Positions 8,045-15,781 of a stretch of 64,000 bases of DNA are shown here, one piece after another (the first letter of the stretch is position 1; every line of letters begins with the position of its first letter). The stretch comes from an uncultured Clostridia bacterium. GTDB lineage: Bacteria; Bacillota; Clostridia; Christensenellales; Borkfalkiaceae. Made by a program: the position numbers and the translations under genes. Under the pieces are notes generated by a model, which ran no database searches, was not told where the DNA came from, and was given only the letters and a program-made list of their open reading frames with translations. The DNA is taken from contig CAKQKE010000004.1 in NCBI GenBank assembly GCA_934247935.1, positions 124,001-188,000 of the forward strand, read 5' to 3'.

Positions 8045-9004
8045 ATGGCAAATTATTTAATAACGGGCGGTGCGGGTTTTATCGGCAGTAATTTTTTAAA
8101 CGCGTGCGTAAAAAAATACAAAGAGGACAATTATATTTGTCTCGACGCGCTGACTTATGCGGCTAATCTCAACTCGTTGCAAACGATAAAAAGTTGTGAC
8201 AATTTTAAATTTATCCATGGCAATATTTGCGATAAGCGGCTTGTCGAAGAGATTTTTTTCAGCGAAAAAATCGACTATGTGATAAATTTTGCCGCCGAAT
8301 CGCACGTGGATAACAGCATAAAAAATCCTTCGGTTTTCATCGAAAGCAATGTGGTCGGTACGCAAGTTTTACTTGACGCGTCGAAAAAATATGGTATAAA
8401 AAGGTTTCATCAGGTAAGCACAGACGAAGTATATGGCAGTGGGGAAGTTGCCGCTAAAGAAGATGCGGCGTTAAATCCATCGTCGCCGTATGCTGCGTCT
8501 AAAGCGGGTGCGGATTTGCTTGTGCTTTCATATAAAAAGACTTTCGGTTTACCGATAACGATATCGAGAAGTTGCAACAACTACGGCAAAAATCAACACT
8601 GTGAAAAATTTATTCCGCATATGATTATGCTTGCAGAAGAAAACAAGCCGCTCACGGTGTACGGCGATGGAAGCAACAAAAGAAACTATTTGCATGTCGA
8701 CGACAACGTAAGGGCGATTGATTTAATTGTGAGAAAAGGCGCGACGGGCGAGGTGTACAACGTGGGTTCGCATGACCGATATTCAAATATCGACGTTGCA
8801 AAAAAAATACTTAAACTTATGGGAAAAAATCAGGATTCGATAAGTTTTGTAAAAGACAGGGCCGGGCACGATTATATGTATACAATGGACGATAACAAAA
8901 TTAAAAATCAACTCGGTTTTTGTCCCGAAGCCGATTTTAACGACGGTTTAATTCAAACGGTAAATTGGTATTTATCTAACAAAAATCAATGCTTTACAAA
9001 ATAA
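8045..9004 (+). CDS. rfbB: dTDP-glucose 4,6-dehydratase-like NAD(P)-dependent sugar epimerase/dehydratase
   Basis: A 319-residue extended SDR enzyme most like RmlB/RfbB, which converts dTDP-glucose to the 4-keto-6-deoxy sugar. Visible motifs are the NAD loop GGAGFIGSN at 8-16, CLDALTYAANLNSL, NFAAESHVDNSI, the catalytic STDEVYG, YAASKAGAD (YxxxK), SRSCNNYGKNQHCEKFIP and a C-terminal VKDRAGHDYMY. The active-site Thr/Asp/Glu and Tyr/Lys residues are all present. Slight departures (NKRNYLHVDD in place of RDWLYVED) leave other nucleotide-sugar substrates possible. It is a single gene: rmlA, rmlC and rmlD are not nearby. A terminator follows at 9028. Confidence 0.82.
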   Translation: MANYLITGGAGFIGSNFLNACVKKYKEDNYICLDALTYAANLNSLQTIKSCDNFKFIHGNICDKRLVEEIFFSEKIDYVINFAAESHVDNSIKNPSVFIESNVVGTQVLLDASKKYGIKRFHQVSTDEVYGSGEVAAKEDAALNPSSPYAASKAGADLLVLSYKKTFGLPITISRSCNNYGKNQHCEKFIPHMIMLAEENKPLTVYGDGSNKRNYLHVDDNVRAIDLIVRKGATGEVYNVGSHDRYSNIDVAKKILKLMGKNQDSISFVKDRAGHDYMYTMDDNKIKNQLGFCPEADFNDGLIQTVNWYLSNKNQCFTK

Positions 9005-9027
9005 GGATAAACGCATTTTAAAAGCGG

Positions 9028-9060
9028 GCGGCAACGGTTTGTTGTCGCTTATTTTTTATT
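9028..9060 (+). terminator. Rho-independent terminator after the rmlB-like gene
   Basis: An 8-bp stem (9028-9035 with 9041-9048) with a five-base loop is followed by a T-rich tract. Confidence 0.75.
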
Positions 9061-9082
9061 TTTAAGGGTGGTGATTTTGGGT

Positions 9083-9126
9083 CGATTGTCGGCTTTGCAA
9101 AATACGTATTATGTAAAAACGGCAAA
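9083..9126 (+). repeat. TACGTA palindromic element, copy A
   Basis: The core TACGTA lies at 9103-9108. The right half reads GTATTATGTAAAAACGGCA and the left half is its imperfect inverted copy. It lies between rfbB and spoVT, about 180 bases before the spoVT start. It is one of the dispersed palindromes described in the findings. Confidence 0.65.
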
Positions 9127-9219
9127 AAGTATAAAAATTGAGTCTTTAAAGGTATAATTTTCCGCAATTTACAAATAAATACTATTAGCATTTATATAGT
9201 CGAGGACGGATTAGTTTAC

Positions 9220-9252
9220 GTCATGCAGTCATTCGCGTTTTCGCGGCATGAC
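9220..9252. other. Hairpin upstream of spoVT
   Basis: GTCATGC at 9220-9226 pairs with GCATGAC at 9246-9252, enclosing an inner CGCG-TTTT-CGCG hairpin. It lies about 40 bases upstream of the spoVT start, in its probable leader. There is no T run, so it is not a typical terminator. Its role is unknown. Confidence 0.5.
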
Positions 9253-9290
9253 AGAGGTTTCGTTCGGCTAAAAACAGTAAAGGAGTAAAT

Positions 9291-9839
9291 ATGAAAGCAA
9301 CGGGAATTGTAAGAAGAATTGACGAGTTAGGCAGGGTAGTAATACCCAAAGAAATCAGAAAAACTTTAAGAATTAAAGAGGGCGACCCATTGGAGATATA
9401 TACCGACAGAGACGAATTACTATTTAAAAAATATTCGCCGATAGCAAGTTTTGAAAATTATTCCGAGGGTTTTACTAAAAGTTTAAATGCAGTGTCGGAA
9501 AAAGCCGCCGTCATTTGCGATACCGACACGGTTGTCAGCGCGACCGGCAACGGTTGTAAAGATTTAATAGGTAAAACCATATCGGACGAACTTGAAAAAA
9601 TCATTCGTCAACGCAAAAGCGTGTTGATAAATTCCGGAGATAGCGAAGAGGGTGTAAAGATAGTTAAAGGTGACGAAAATATTTATTTCGGGCAGGTTAT
9701 CGTGCCAATACTGAGCGGCGGCGATTGTCTCGGCGTGGTTGTTTTGGCGGATAAAAAGAAAGACGAAAAAATCACGGGAGAGGATTTAAAACTTGCTCAA
9801 ATGAGCGCAGAACTTATTGCTAATTTGATTTACGGTTGA
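9291..9839 (+). CDS. spoVT: Stage V sporulation regulator SpoVT
   Basis: A 182-residue two-domain transcription factor. Residues 1-52 are an AbrB-type swapped-hairpin DNA-binding domain (MKATGIVRRIDELGRVVIPKEIR, then LRIKEGDPLEIY). Residues 56-182 form a GAF-like domain with VSATGNGCKDLIGK and a C-terminal AELIANLIYG. In Bacillus SpoVT tunes sigma-G-dependent forespore genes. Length and both domains match SpoVT rather than the shorter AbrB. The start has the site AAAGGAG. It is followed by spoVB, a frequent neighbour in Clostridia and Bacilli, which supports the sporulation assignment. Confidence 0.93.
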   Translation: MKATGIVRRIDELGRVVIPKEIRKTLRIKEGDPLEIYTDRDELLFKKYSPIASFENYSEGFTKSLNAVSEKAAVICDTDTVVSATGNGCKDLIGKTISDELEKIIRQRKSVLINSGDSEEGVKIVKGDENIYFGQVIVPILSGGDCLGVVVLADKKKDEKITGEDLKLAQMSAELIANLIYG

Positions 9840-9882
9840 TAAGATTTGCCGACAAAAATTATATATTTAATCAATTATAAAA

Positions 9883-9920
9883 TGCCGTTTTTGCTCAATA
9901 CGTATTGAGTAAAAACGGCA
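9883..9920 (+). repeat. TACGTA palindromic element, copy B (nearly perfect)
   Basis: A 38-base inverted repeat. The right half (9902-9920) reads GTATTGAGTAAAAACGGCA and the left half (9883-9901) is its reverse complement at 18 of 19 positions. The centre TACGTA is at 9899-9904. It ends six bases before the spoVB ATG and occupies the place where a ribosome binding site would be. Confidence 0.85.
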
Positions 9921-9926
9921 ATACAT

Positions 9927-11441
9927 ATGAAAAACGATAAGAATTTACTGTTAAAAAACGCCATTACGGTGTCGATTGGCGGCTTTATGGCAAAGGTGCT
10001 CGGTGCGGTGTACAGAATACCGCTTACAAACATACTCGGCAGCGAAGGTATGGGGCTTTATCAAATGGTGTTTCCTTTGTATTGCGTGCTTCTCACGATT
10101 TCGTCTACGGGGTTGCCGTCGAGCATATCTAAAATAATTTCCGAAGGTAATTCCGCCGAAACGGTATTGAAAAAATCAAAAAAGTTTTTCGGATTGATAG
10201 GTTTTTTCGGTACGCTTTTTATGTGTTTGTTTTCTGGTTTTATCTCACGGATTCAAGGCAATGTAAATGCGTGGGGCGGGTACGTCGCACTTGCTCCCGC
10301 CGTTTTTTTTGTTTCGTTGATTTCTTGTCTGCGCGGTTTTTTTCAGGGGATCGAAAATATGCGCCCGACGGCAACTTCGCAGATTGTCGAGCAAGTAGTA
10401 AAACTTGTTTTGGGGCTTGCATTTTCGCTACTGTTTAAGGAAAACATATTTTTGTCGGTGACGATGAGTGTTGCGGCGGTAAGCGTGAGCGAGGCGGTTG
10501 CGTTTATGTATCTGACAATTGAAAAAAATAAATTTGTCGCGCGCAATTCGGGTAAAAATAAATTGACCGCTTCCCTCAATAATGATGGGTTTGCCGAAAG
10601 TGTTTATACGACAAACGAAAAAACAATAAACTGTGTAATGGGAACAAGAGAAGACGTGGCAACCGTTGGTGAAATAATGGAAACTGTCGACGACGCAATC
10701 GATAACAAAATTATGTCAACAAAAAAAGGAAATGCAATATCGGTAAAAAGGTTGATTGCCGTTGTTTTTCCCGTAACGCTGACTTCGGTTTTAATACCGT
10801 TGTCGAGAGTGCTTGACAGTTTTTTAAGTATCAACATAATTTCAACTTACTCGAGTCGGGCAACAAAATTGTACGGTTTGTATTCCGGCGGGATCGAGTC
10901 GATTATAGGCGTACCCGTCTCGATTTGTTACGGCATACCTGTTGCGCTTATACCCATAATGTCGTCTGCGGTTAAAAAAGGAGACATTGAGAGAAGTAAA
11001 AAAATAGCGAAATCGGCAATATTATACACTTTAATTTTATCGTGCGCCTTTGCGGCGGGCGTTGCGGTATTTTCTCATGTGGCTGTAAAAATTTTATATT
11101 TTGCGCTTGATTCACAAAGCAAAAGCATACTTGAGCGCTTATTAAAATTTTCGTCGCTTTCAATCGTTTTTTTGTCGTGTGTACAAACTTTCAACGCTAT
11201 CAAAATAAGCGAAAACAAACTTTATTTGCCGTCGATATTTTTGTTCGTCGGCATAGCGGTAAAGACTGTTGCACTGTTAGTTTTGTTGCCTGACCCCGAA
11301 ATTAACATTTTTGCAGTGGCTATTTCGGATATTTTGTGCTATTTTGTTGCTTGTTTTTGCAATTTGGGGTATTATATTACCGAAAACGTAAGAAGAAAAC
11401 GAAAAATTATACCTTTAAAAACAAAAATCGAAACGCTGTAA
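9927..11441 (+). CDS. spoVB: SpoVB/MurJ-like polysaccharide flippase (MOP superfamily)
   Basis: A 504-residue polytopic membrane protein with about 14 predicted helices. Its N-terminus matches the stage V sporulation protein B family: LLLKNAITVSIGGFMAKVLGAVYRIPLTNILGSEGMGLYQMVFPLY. SpoVB is thought to flip lipid-linked peptidoglycan precursors for spore cortex synthesis. A hydrophilic insertion of about 60 residues lies near 205-265 between helices, which is longer than expected. It follows spoVT. No Shine-Dalgarno sequence precedes the ATG, because palindromic copy B fills that space, so translation may be weak or structure-dependent (inference). Confidence 0.9.
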   Translation: MKNDKNLLLKNAITVSIGGFMAKVLGAVYRIPLTNILGSEGMGLYQMVFPLYCVLLTISSTGLPSSISKIISEGNSAETVLKKSKKFFGLIGFFGTLFMCLFSGFISRIQGNVNAWGGYVALAPAVFFVSLISCLRGFFQGIENMRPTATSQIVEQVVKLVLGLAFSLLFKENIFLSVTMSVAAVSVSEAVAFMYLTIEKNKFVARNSGKNKLTASLNNDGFAESVYTTNEKTINCVMGTREDVATVGEIMETVDDAIDNKIMSTKKGNAISVKRLIAVVFPVTLTSVLIPLSRVLDSFLSINIISTYSSRATKLYGLYSGGIESIIGVPVSICYGIPVALIPIMSSAVKKGDIERSKKIAKSAILYTLILSCAFAAGVAVFSHVAVKILYFALDSQSKSILERLLKFSSLSIVFLSCVQTFNAIKISENKLYLPSIFLFVGIAVKTVALLVLLPDPEINIFAVAISDILCYFVACFCNLGYYITENVRRKRKIIPLKTKIETL

Positions 11442-11519
11442 AATGCGTTAATTGCAAGGCGACCGATTGATAGATTTAAGTTTTTAACGAAATTATTTTT
11501 AATTGAAGGAGCATGCCGT

Positions 11520-12926
11520 ATGAAAATTACTCTTGTGGGTCTCGGATGTAATAAGGGAGACCTGAGTGTGAGGGCAAAAGAGGCGATTACGTCCGGAGCG
11601 AAAACTATTTTACGCACTGCGCTTGCGCAAAGCGCGCAGTCGGTGAAAGATTGCGGCGTGGAATATTCGTCGCTCGATTACATATACGAGAAATCGAGAA
11701 ACTTCGATACTTTAAATAAAAATCTCGCCCAAGCGGTTTTGAAAGAAAGCGCGACAAGCGACGTCGTTTACTGTGTGGACGGCGACGTAAACGATGACAA
11801 TTCTTGCCGGATTATAATGTCGAAACACAAAAATTTCGAGATAATTCACGGCATAAGTAAAAGCGAGTACGCTGTGGGAAAAAGCGGCAACGGAATGCTT
11901 TTTTCGGTTTCGGCTTATTCGGTTGATTCAATAAAAACAGCCGCTTATCCGCTCGTTGTTTACGATATAGACAGCAAAATTCTGGCGAGCGAAGTAAAAC
12001 TGAAATTGTTTGAATTTTACGGCGAAGAGGCTATGATTACGTTGTACGTATGCGGTAAAACCGTCAAGACTCAACTTTATACGCTCGATATGTACGACGG
12101 ATACGACTATATGACGATGATAAGAATCGACGAGCCGCCGCTTACACAAAAGCACAGATATTCGTTTACCGATTTAATGGAAGTAATAAAATATTTGCGC
12201 ACCGAAAACGGTTGTCCGTGGGATAAAGTACAAACTAAAGAAAGTTTGCGTCCCGCATTAATCGAAGAATGTTACGAACTTATCGACGCAATAAATAAAA
12301 ACGACGAAGATGCAATGCAAGAAGAAATCGGCGACGTGTTGATGCAGGTTGTTTTTCATTCGGTATTGGCTGAAGAGAGAAGGTCGTTTACCGTTGACGA
12401 CGTAATTACCGGAATATGCGAAAAATTAATTTCACGGCACACGCACGTGTTTGGTACGGACACCGCAAATAGCCCCGACGAAGTGCTTAAATTATGGGAC
12501 GAAAACAAGAGTAAAGAAAAGAAATATTCTTCCGCAACCGAATATTTACAAGCCGTTCCGCAGTGTTTCCCCGCGGCTTTAAGGGCTCAAAAAGTGGGTA
12601 AACGTGCGGCTAAATATAACTTTGATTTCGAAAATGTCGAGCAAATTTTTTCTAAAATAACGGAAGAGATAAACGAAGTGCGTTCGGAAATCAATAAAGG
12701 CGATGAAAATTCTTTAAAAGAAGAGTGTGGCGATTTGCTGTTCAGTTGCGTCAATGCGGTTAGGTTTCTGGGAGTAGATTGCGAGGAGTCTCTCAATATT
12801 TCTACGCAAAAATTTATCGACAGATTCGGCAAAATAGAGCAAGCGGCAAAACGCGACGGGAAGGAATTGAAAGACTTATCCGCAAAACAATGGGACGATT
12901 ATTACAATGAAACTAAAAAGCATTAA
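11520..12926 (+). CDS. mazG: YabN-type fusion: tetrapyrrole-methylase-like domain plus MazG nucleotide pyrophosphohydrolase
   Basis: A 468-residue fusion as in Bacillus YabN. Residues 1 to about 205 have a degenerate tetrapyrrole (corrin/porphyrin) methylase fold starting MKITLVGLGCNKGD; the usual GPGxxxxLT loop is altered. From about 215 there are two MazG domains. The first has NGCPWDKVQTKESL, EECYELIDAI and EEIGDVLMQVVFHS with the EExxE...ExxD metal ligands, and the second has KEECGDLLFSCVNAVRF. MazG hydrolyses noncanonical (d)NTPs to NMP and pyrophosphate. The gene follows spoVB as yabN follows spoVB/yabM in Bacillus. AGGAG precedes the ATG. The 3' end overlaps dus by 20 bases. Confidence 0.92.
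   Translation: MKITLVGLGCNKGDLSVRAKEAITSGAKTILRTALAQSAQSVKDCGVEYSSLDYIYEKSRNFDTLNKNLAQAVLKESATSDVVYCVDGDVNDDNSCRIIMSKHKNFEIIHGISKSEYAVGKSGNGMLFSVSAYSVDSIKTAAYPLVVYDIDSKILASEVKLKLFEFYGEEAMITLYVCGKTVKTQLYTLDMYDGYDYMTMIRIDEPPLTQKHRYSFTDLMEVIKYLRTENGCPWDKVQTKESLRPALIEECYELIDAINKNDEDAMQEEIGDVLMQVVFHSVLAEERRSFTVDDVITGICEKLISRHTHVFGTDTANSPDEVLKLWDENKSKEKKYSSATEYLQAVPQCFPAALRAQKVGKRAAKYNFDFENVEQIFSKITEEINEVRSEINKGDENSLKEECGDLLFSCVNAVRFLGVDCEESLNISTQKFIDRFGKIEQAAKRDGKELKDLSAKQWDDYYNETKKH
12038..12068 (+). repeat. Possible TACGTA element inside mazG
   Basis: TACGTA at 12045-12050 is followed by GCGGTAAAACCGTCAAG, close to the right half of the dispersed palindrome (especially the copy before uvrB). 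It lies in frame in the methylase-like domain and encodes LYVCGKTVK. A chance match is possible. Confidence 0.3.
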
Positions 12927-13851
12927 AATAGGTGACGTGATTACAAGTAACAACGTGTTTGTCGCGCCGCTTGCGGGTTACAGCGATTTTGCGTTCAGAA
13001 GTATTTGTTATTCGATGGGTGCGGCTGTGTGCTATACCGAAATGGTGAGCGCGAAAGGGCTGTGTTATAACAACGAAAATACCGTTGACCTATTGTATAC
13101 GACTGATGCCGAAAAGGTAAAAGCGGTGCAGATTTTCGGCAGCGAACCCGAATTTATGCGCATGGCATGCGAAAGCGAACAACTTGAAAAATTTGATATC
13201 GTCGATATAAATATGGGTTGTCCGGTGGATAAAATATATTCTTCGGGCGAGGGCAGCGCGTTGCTTAAAAACGTCAATCTTGCCGCAAATATAATAAACG
13301 TATGCTGTAAAACGGGCAAAACGATAACCGTTAAGATAAGAATAGGTGTTAAAAAAGAAGACAATGTGGCTGTCGAATTTGCCAGGATGGCAGAAGACAA
13401 CGGGGCGCAAGCGATTACAGTTCACGGCAGAACGAGGGAAGATTTTTATCAGGGCGAAGTCGATTTCGATACCATTGCGAAAGTAAAGCAATCGGTAAAA
13501 ATACCCGTCATAGCAAACGGCGGAATTTTCAGCGTAAATGACGCGGAAAACATGTTTGACAAAACGGGTTGCGACGGTATTATGCTTGCGCGCGGAGCGA
13601 TATACGACCCGAGACTTATTCAAAAAATACTTTACGGCAAAACGGACGCAGATATGTATTCGATGATAATAAAACATATCGATTTGCTTAAAAGCAGGTA
13701 TGACGATAAATTCGTAGCGGTGACCATGCGTAAACAACTTGCGGCGTATTTACGCGGAGTGCGCGGAGGTAAAGAAGCCAAAATGAAAATTTTTGCCGCA
13801 ACAGACACAAACACAATAAAAGAAATTTTAAAAGAAGTACAGTTTAATTAA
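12907..13851 (+). CDS. dus: tRNA-dihydrouridine synthase
   Basis: A 314-residue FMN-dependent Dus enzyme that reduces uridines in tRNA D-loops. It shows APLAGYSDFAFRSI near 20, VQIFGSEPE, the catalytic NMGCPVDKI, the lysine-containing KIRIG, VHGRTREDFYQG, and phosphate-binding IPVIANGGIFS followed by DGIMLARGAI. It is closest to the DusB type by order and length, though slightly short, with a reduced C-terminal helical domain. Its ATG lies 20 bases inside the 3' end of mazG, so the genes are coupled. No terminator is seen right after it. Confidence 0.93.
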   Translation: MKLKSIKIGDVITSNNVFVAPLAGYSDFAFRSICYSMGAAVCYTEMVSAKGLCYNNENTVDLLYTTDAEKVKAVQIFGSEPEFMRMACESEQLEKFDIVDINMGCPVDKIYSSGEGSALLKNVNLAANIINVCCKTGKTITVKIRIGVKKEDNVAVEFARMAEDNGAQAITVHGRTREDFYQGEVDFDTIAKVKQSVKIPVIANGGIFSVNDAENMFDKTGCDGIMLARGAIYDPRLIQKILYGKTDADMYSMIIKHIDLLKSRYDDKFVAVTMRKQLAAYLRGVRGGKEAKMKIFAATDTNTIKEILKEVQFN

Positions 13852-14042
13852 TTTGTTTCGTGTTGTTTAGTTGAGTTGTATACTCGGTTTCAGGGCTCTT
13901 GAAAGTTGCGGCTTCGGCTTTTAAATTAAGATTAATTTTACTAAATATTTAGTTAATTTAAAATATAAGAAAGTGAAAGAATGTCTTTGTTTGCACTTTT
14001 TCGACGTTGAATACATACTTATACTTTAGGGCTTTGTGCGGT

Positions 14043-14699
14043 ATGAGAATTGCATTGAAAAGGGAAGTAAGCGCAGACAAATTGAACGACGACACGTCTA
14101 ACGTAGACGTAATCTTTTGCGGGTTTAACGGAGAGACAATCGATTTTAGGAAAGAACTTAAAGGCGACTCTGAAAAACTGCTTGCGATAGGCAGATTGTC
14201 AAGAGACAAAAAGAGCGTTGTTATCGGCGGGTACGTCACCGAAAATTACGGACTTACACGACTTTCCGCAGTGGTAGCGGATAAGGGTAGAATTTTAGGC
14301 ATAAGCGATATGAGCGTCAGCGTGCATAATACGGTTTATTCGCTTGGCAGCGGGTTTAAGGTTTACAACATAACGGGAGCAAAAATCGGTGTGCTTATAG
14401 GCGACGATATTCTTTTCCCGGAAAGTATCAGGTCGTTGACCGATTGCGACGCAGATGTCATCTTTGTAATAAACGGTTCGTGTAAACAAGGTATTTTTTT
14501 ATCGGTTTTGCGCTCGCAAGCGTATTTATACGGCGTTCCGCTTATAAGTATAGGCAGTAAAATTACCGCCGTCGACGGCGATGGAAATATAATTATCGAT
14601 AGTCAGAGTTTAAGCGAAGTTATCGACGTCGATACTAAAAAACGCTTTTCCGAAGTGTACTTAAAACGGCGCGGATTTAAGAAGAACGAAGGAAAATAA
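14043..14699 (+). CDS. Nitrilase-fold (carbon-nitrogen hydrolase-like) protein lacking the catalytic cysteine
   Basis: A 218-residue protein with the carbon-nitrogen hydrolase fold: MRIALKREV at the N-terminus, SVVIGGYVTE near 60, and AKIGVLIGDDILFPESIRSLTDCDADVIFVINGS near 114-147. In active members the nucleophile sits in ICxDxxFPE. Here the equivalent position is Gly120 (IGDDILFPE), and the catalytic Lys region (GISDMSVS) is also altered. It should not act as an amidase and may be a binding or structural relative. The start chosen is ATG 14043, which fits the family N-terminus; an in-frame TTG at 14007 would add 12 residues. It lies between dus and trmL, with no obvious partner. Confidence 0.75.
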   Translation: MRIALKREVSADKLNDDTSNVDVIFCGFNGETIDFRKELKGDSEKLLAIGRLSRDKKSVVIGGYVTENYGLTRLSAVVADKGRILGISDMSVSVHNTVYSLGSGFKVYNITGAKIGVLIGDDILFPESIRSLTDCDADVIFVINGSCKQGIFLSVLRSQAYLYGVPLISIGSKITAVDGDGNIIIDSQSLSEVIDVDTKKRFSEVYLKRRGFKKNEGK

Positions 14700-14809
14700 C
14701 AAGGGTTTTTAATAAAATTTAAAGGCGAAACGCGGTAAAGTTCGTCGCAAAGGAATAAAAAACAAAATAAACAGATAAAAGAAAAATAAACGAAAGAGGA
14801 AAATTTTTT

Positions 14810-15307
14810 ATGGCGTTTAACATAGTATTGGTGGAGCCCGAGATACCCCAGAACACGGGCAATATTTCAAGGACGTGCGCGGCAACGGGCAGCAGTTTGC
14901 ACCTTGTAAAACCATTCGGTTTTGAGATTAACGACAAGCATTTAAAGCGTGCGGGGCTCGATTATTGGCAGTATCTCGACGTGCATTATTACGACAGTTT
15001 TCAAGAGGTGTTTGAGAAATATTTTACCGGTGATAATTTTTATTTTTTATCGACCAAGGGTAAAATCAGGCACAGTGACGCAAAGTTTAAAGACGGAGAT
15101 TTTCTTGTGTTCGGCAAAGAAAGCCACGGTCTTCCCGAGCCGCTTTTAAAGCAGCATTACGATAAGACTTTGCGCATACCGATGTGGGGAAATTTGCGCT
15201 CGTTGAATCTTTCGAATTCGGTTGCGATTACGCTTTACGAGGCGTTAAGGCAAAACGACTATTTCGGGCTTAATCCCATAGGAAATTTAACGGGCAGAAA
15301 AGATTGA
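14810..15307 (+). CDS. trmL: tRNA (cytidine/uridine-2'-O-)-methyltransferase TrmL
   Basis: A 165-residue SPOUT-class methyltransferase that 2'-O-methylates position 34 of tRNA-Leu isoacceptors. Family signatures are clear: NIVLVEPEIPQNTGNISRTCAATGSSLHLVKP at 3-34, LVFGKESHGLPEPLL near 102-116, and the knot with IPMWGNLRSLNLSNSVAITLYEALRQ at 127-152. These place it in TrmL rather than other SpoU proteins. Length is typical. AAAGAGGAAAA precedes the ATG. Confidence 0.93.
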   Translation: MAFNIVLVEPEIPQNTGNISRTCAATGSSLHLVKPFGFEINDKHLKRAGLDYWQYLDVHYYDSFQEVFEKYFTGDNFYFLSTKGKIRHSDAKFKDGDFLVFGKESHGLPEPLLKQHYDKTLRIPMWGNLRSLNLSNSVAITLYEALRQNDYFGLNPIGNLTGRKD

Positions 15308-15501
15308 TTATTTAAGTTGTTGTGTTTTTTGTTTGGTCCGGCGGTTTTTTATCGCGAGAAAATAAAAGTTTTATTTCGGACGAGGTATTAATTTGAGTAA
15401 AATAAAAGTTTTTTATTCGCAGTAAAAATCTTTTTGCCGTCGACATAAATTTGATTTGCAAAAGATATAGCATACAATAAAATATTATATTCATAAATTT
15501 C

Positions 15502-15535
15502 ATCTTTGCGTTTATCGTCGCAAAGGTGTTTTTTA
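15502..15535 (+). terminator. Rho-independent terminator downstream of trmL
   Basis: A 10-bp stem (15502-15511 with 15520-15529, one G-U pair) is followed by six T. It lies about 200 bases after the trmL stop. The rest of the 15308-15781 gap shows only AT-rich sequence, including two copies of AAAATAAAAGTTTT, and the peptidase promoter. Confidence 0.65.
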
Positions 15536-15711
15536 ATACAGTTTTTCATAAGTCGAAAATTTTTTATAAAAACAAAAAACGTTTTATTGATTACGTTTCA
15601 AAAAAAGATTTACACGAGACGATAAAAACGATTAAAAAAGCGCAAAGTAAGCAAAAAGCGACTTAAAAACGCAATTAATAAACGCAAAACCTTTGCTATG
15701 ATTGACTTAAT

Positions 15712-15739
15712 TTGGCAACAATGGTATTATATATATAAT
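15712..15739 (+). promoter_or_regulatory. Sigma-A promoter of the M18 aminopeptidase gene
   Basis: TTGACT at 15712-15717, a 16-base spacer and TATAAT at 15734-15739. It lies downstream of a possible upstream start at 15698 and so supports translation from ATG 15782. Confidence 0.65.
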
Positions 15740-15781
15740 TTAAATTTAATAATAACAAATGTTTTACAAACGGAGAAAAAT

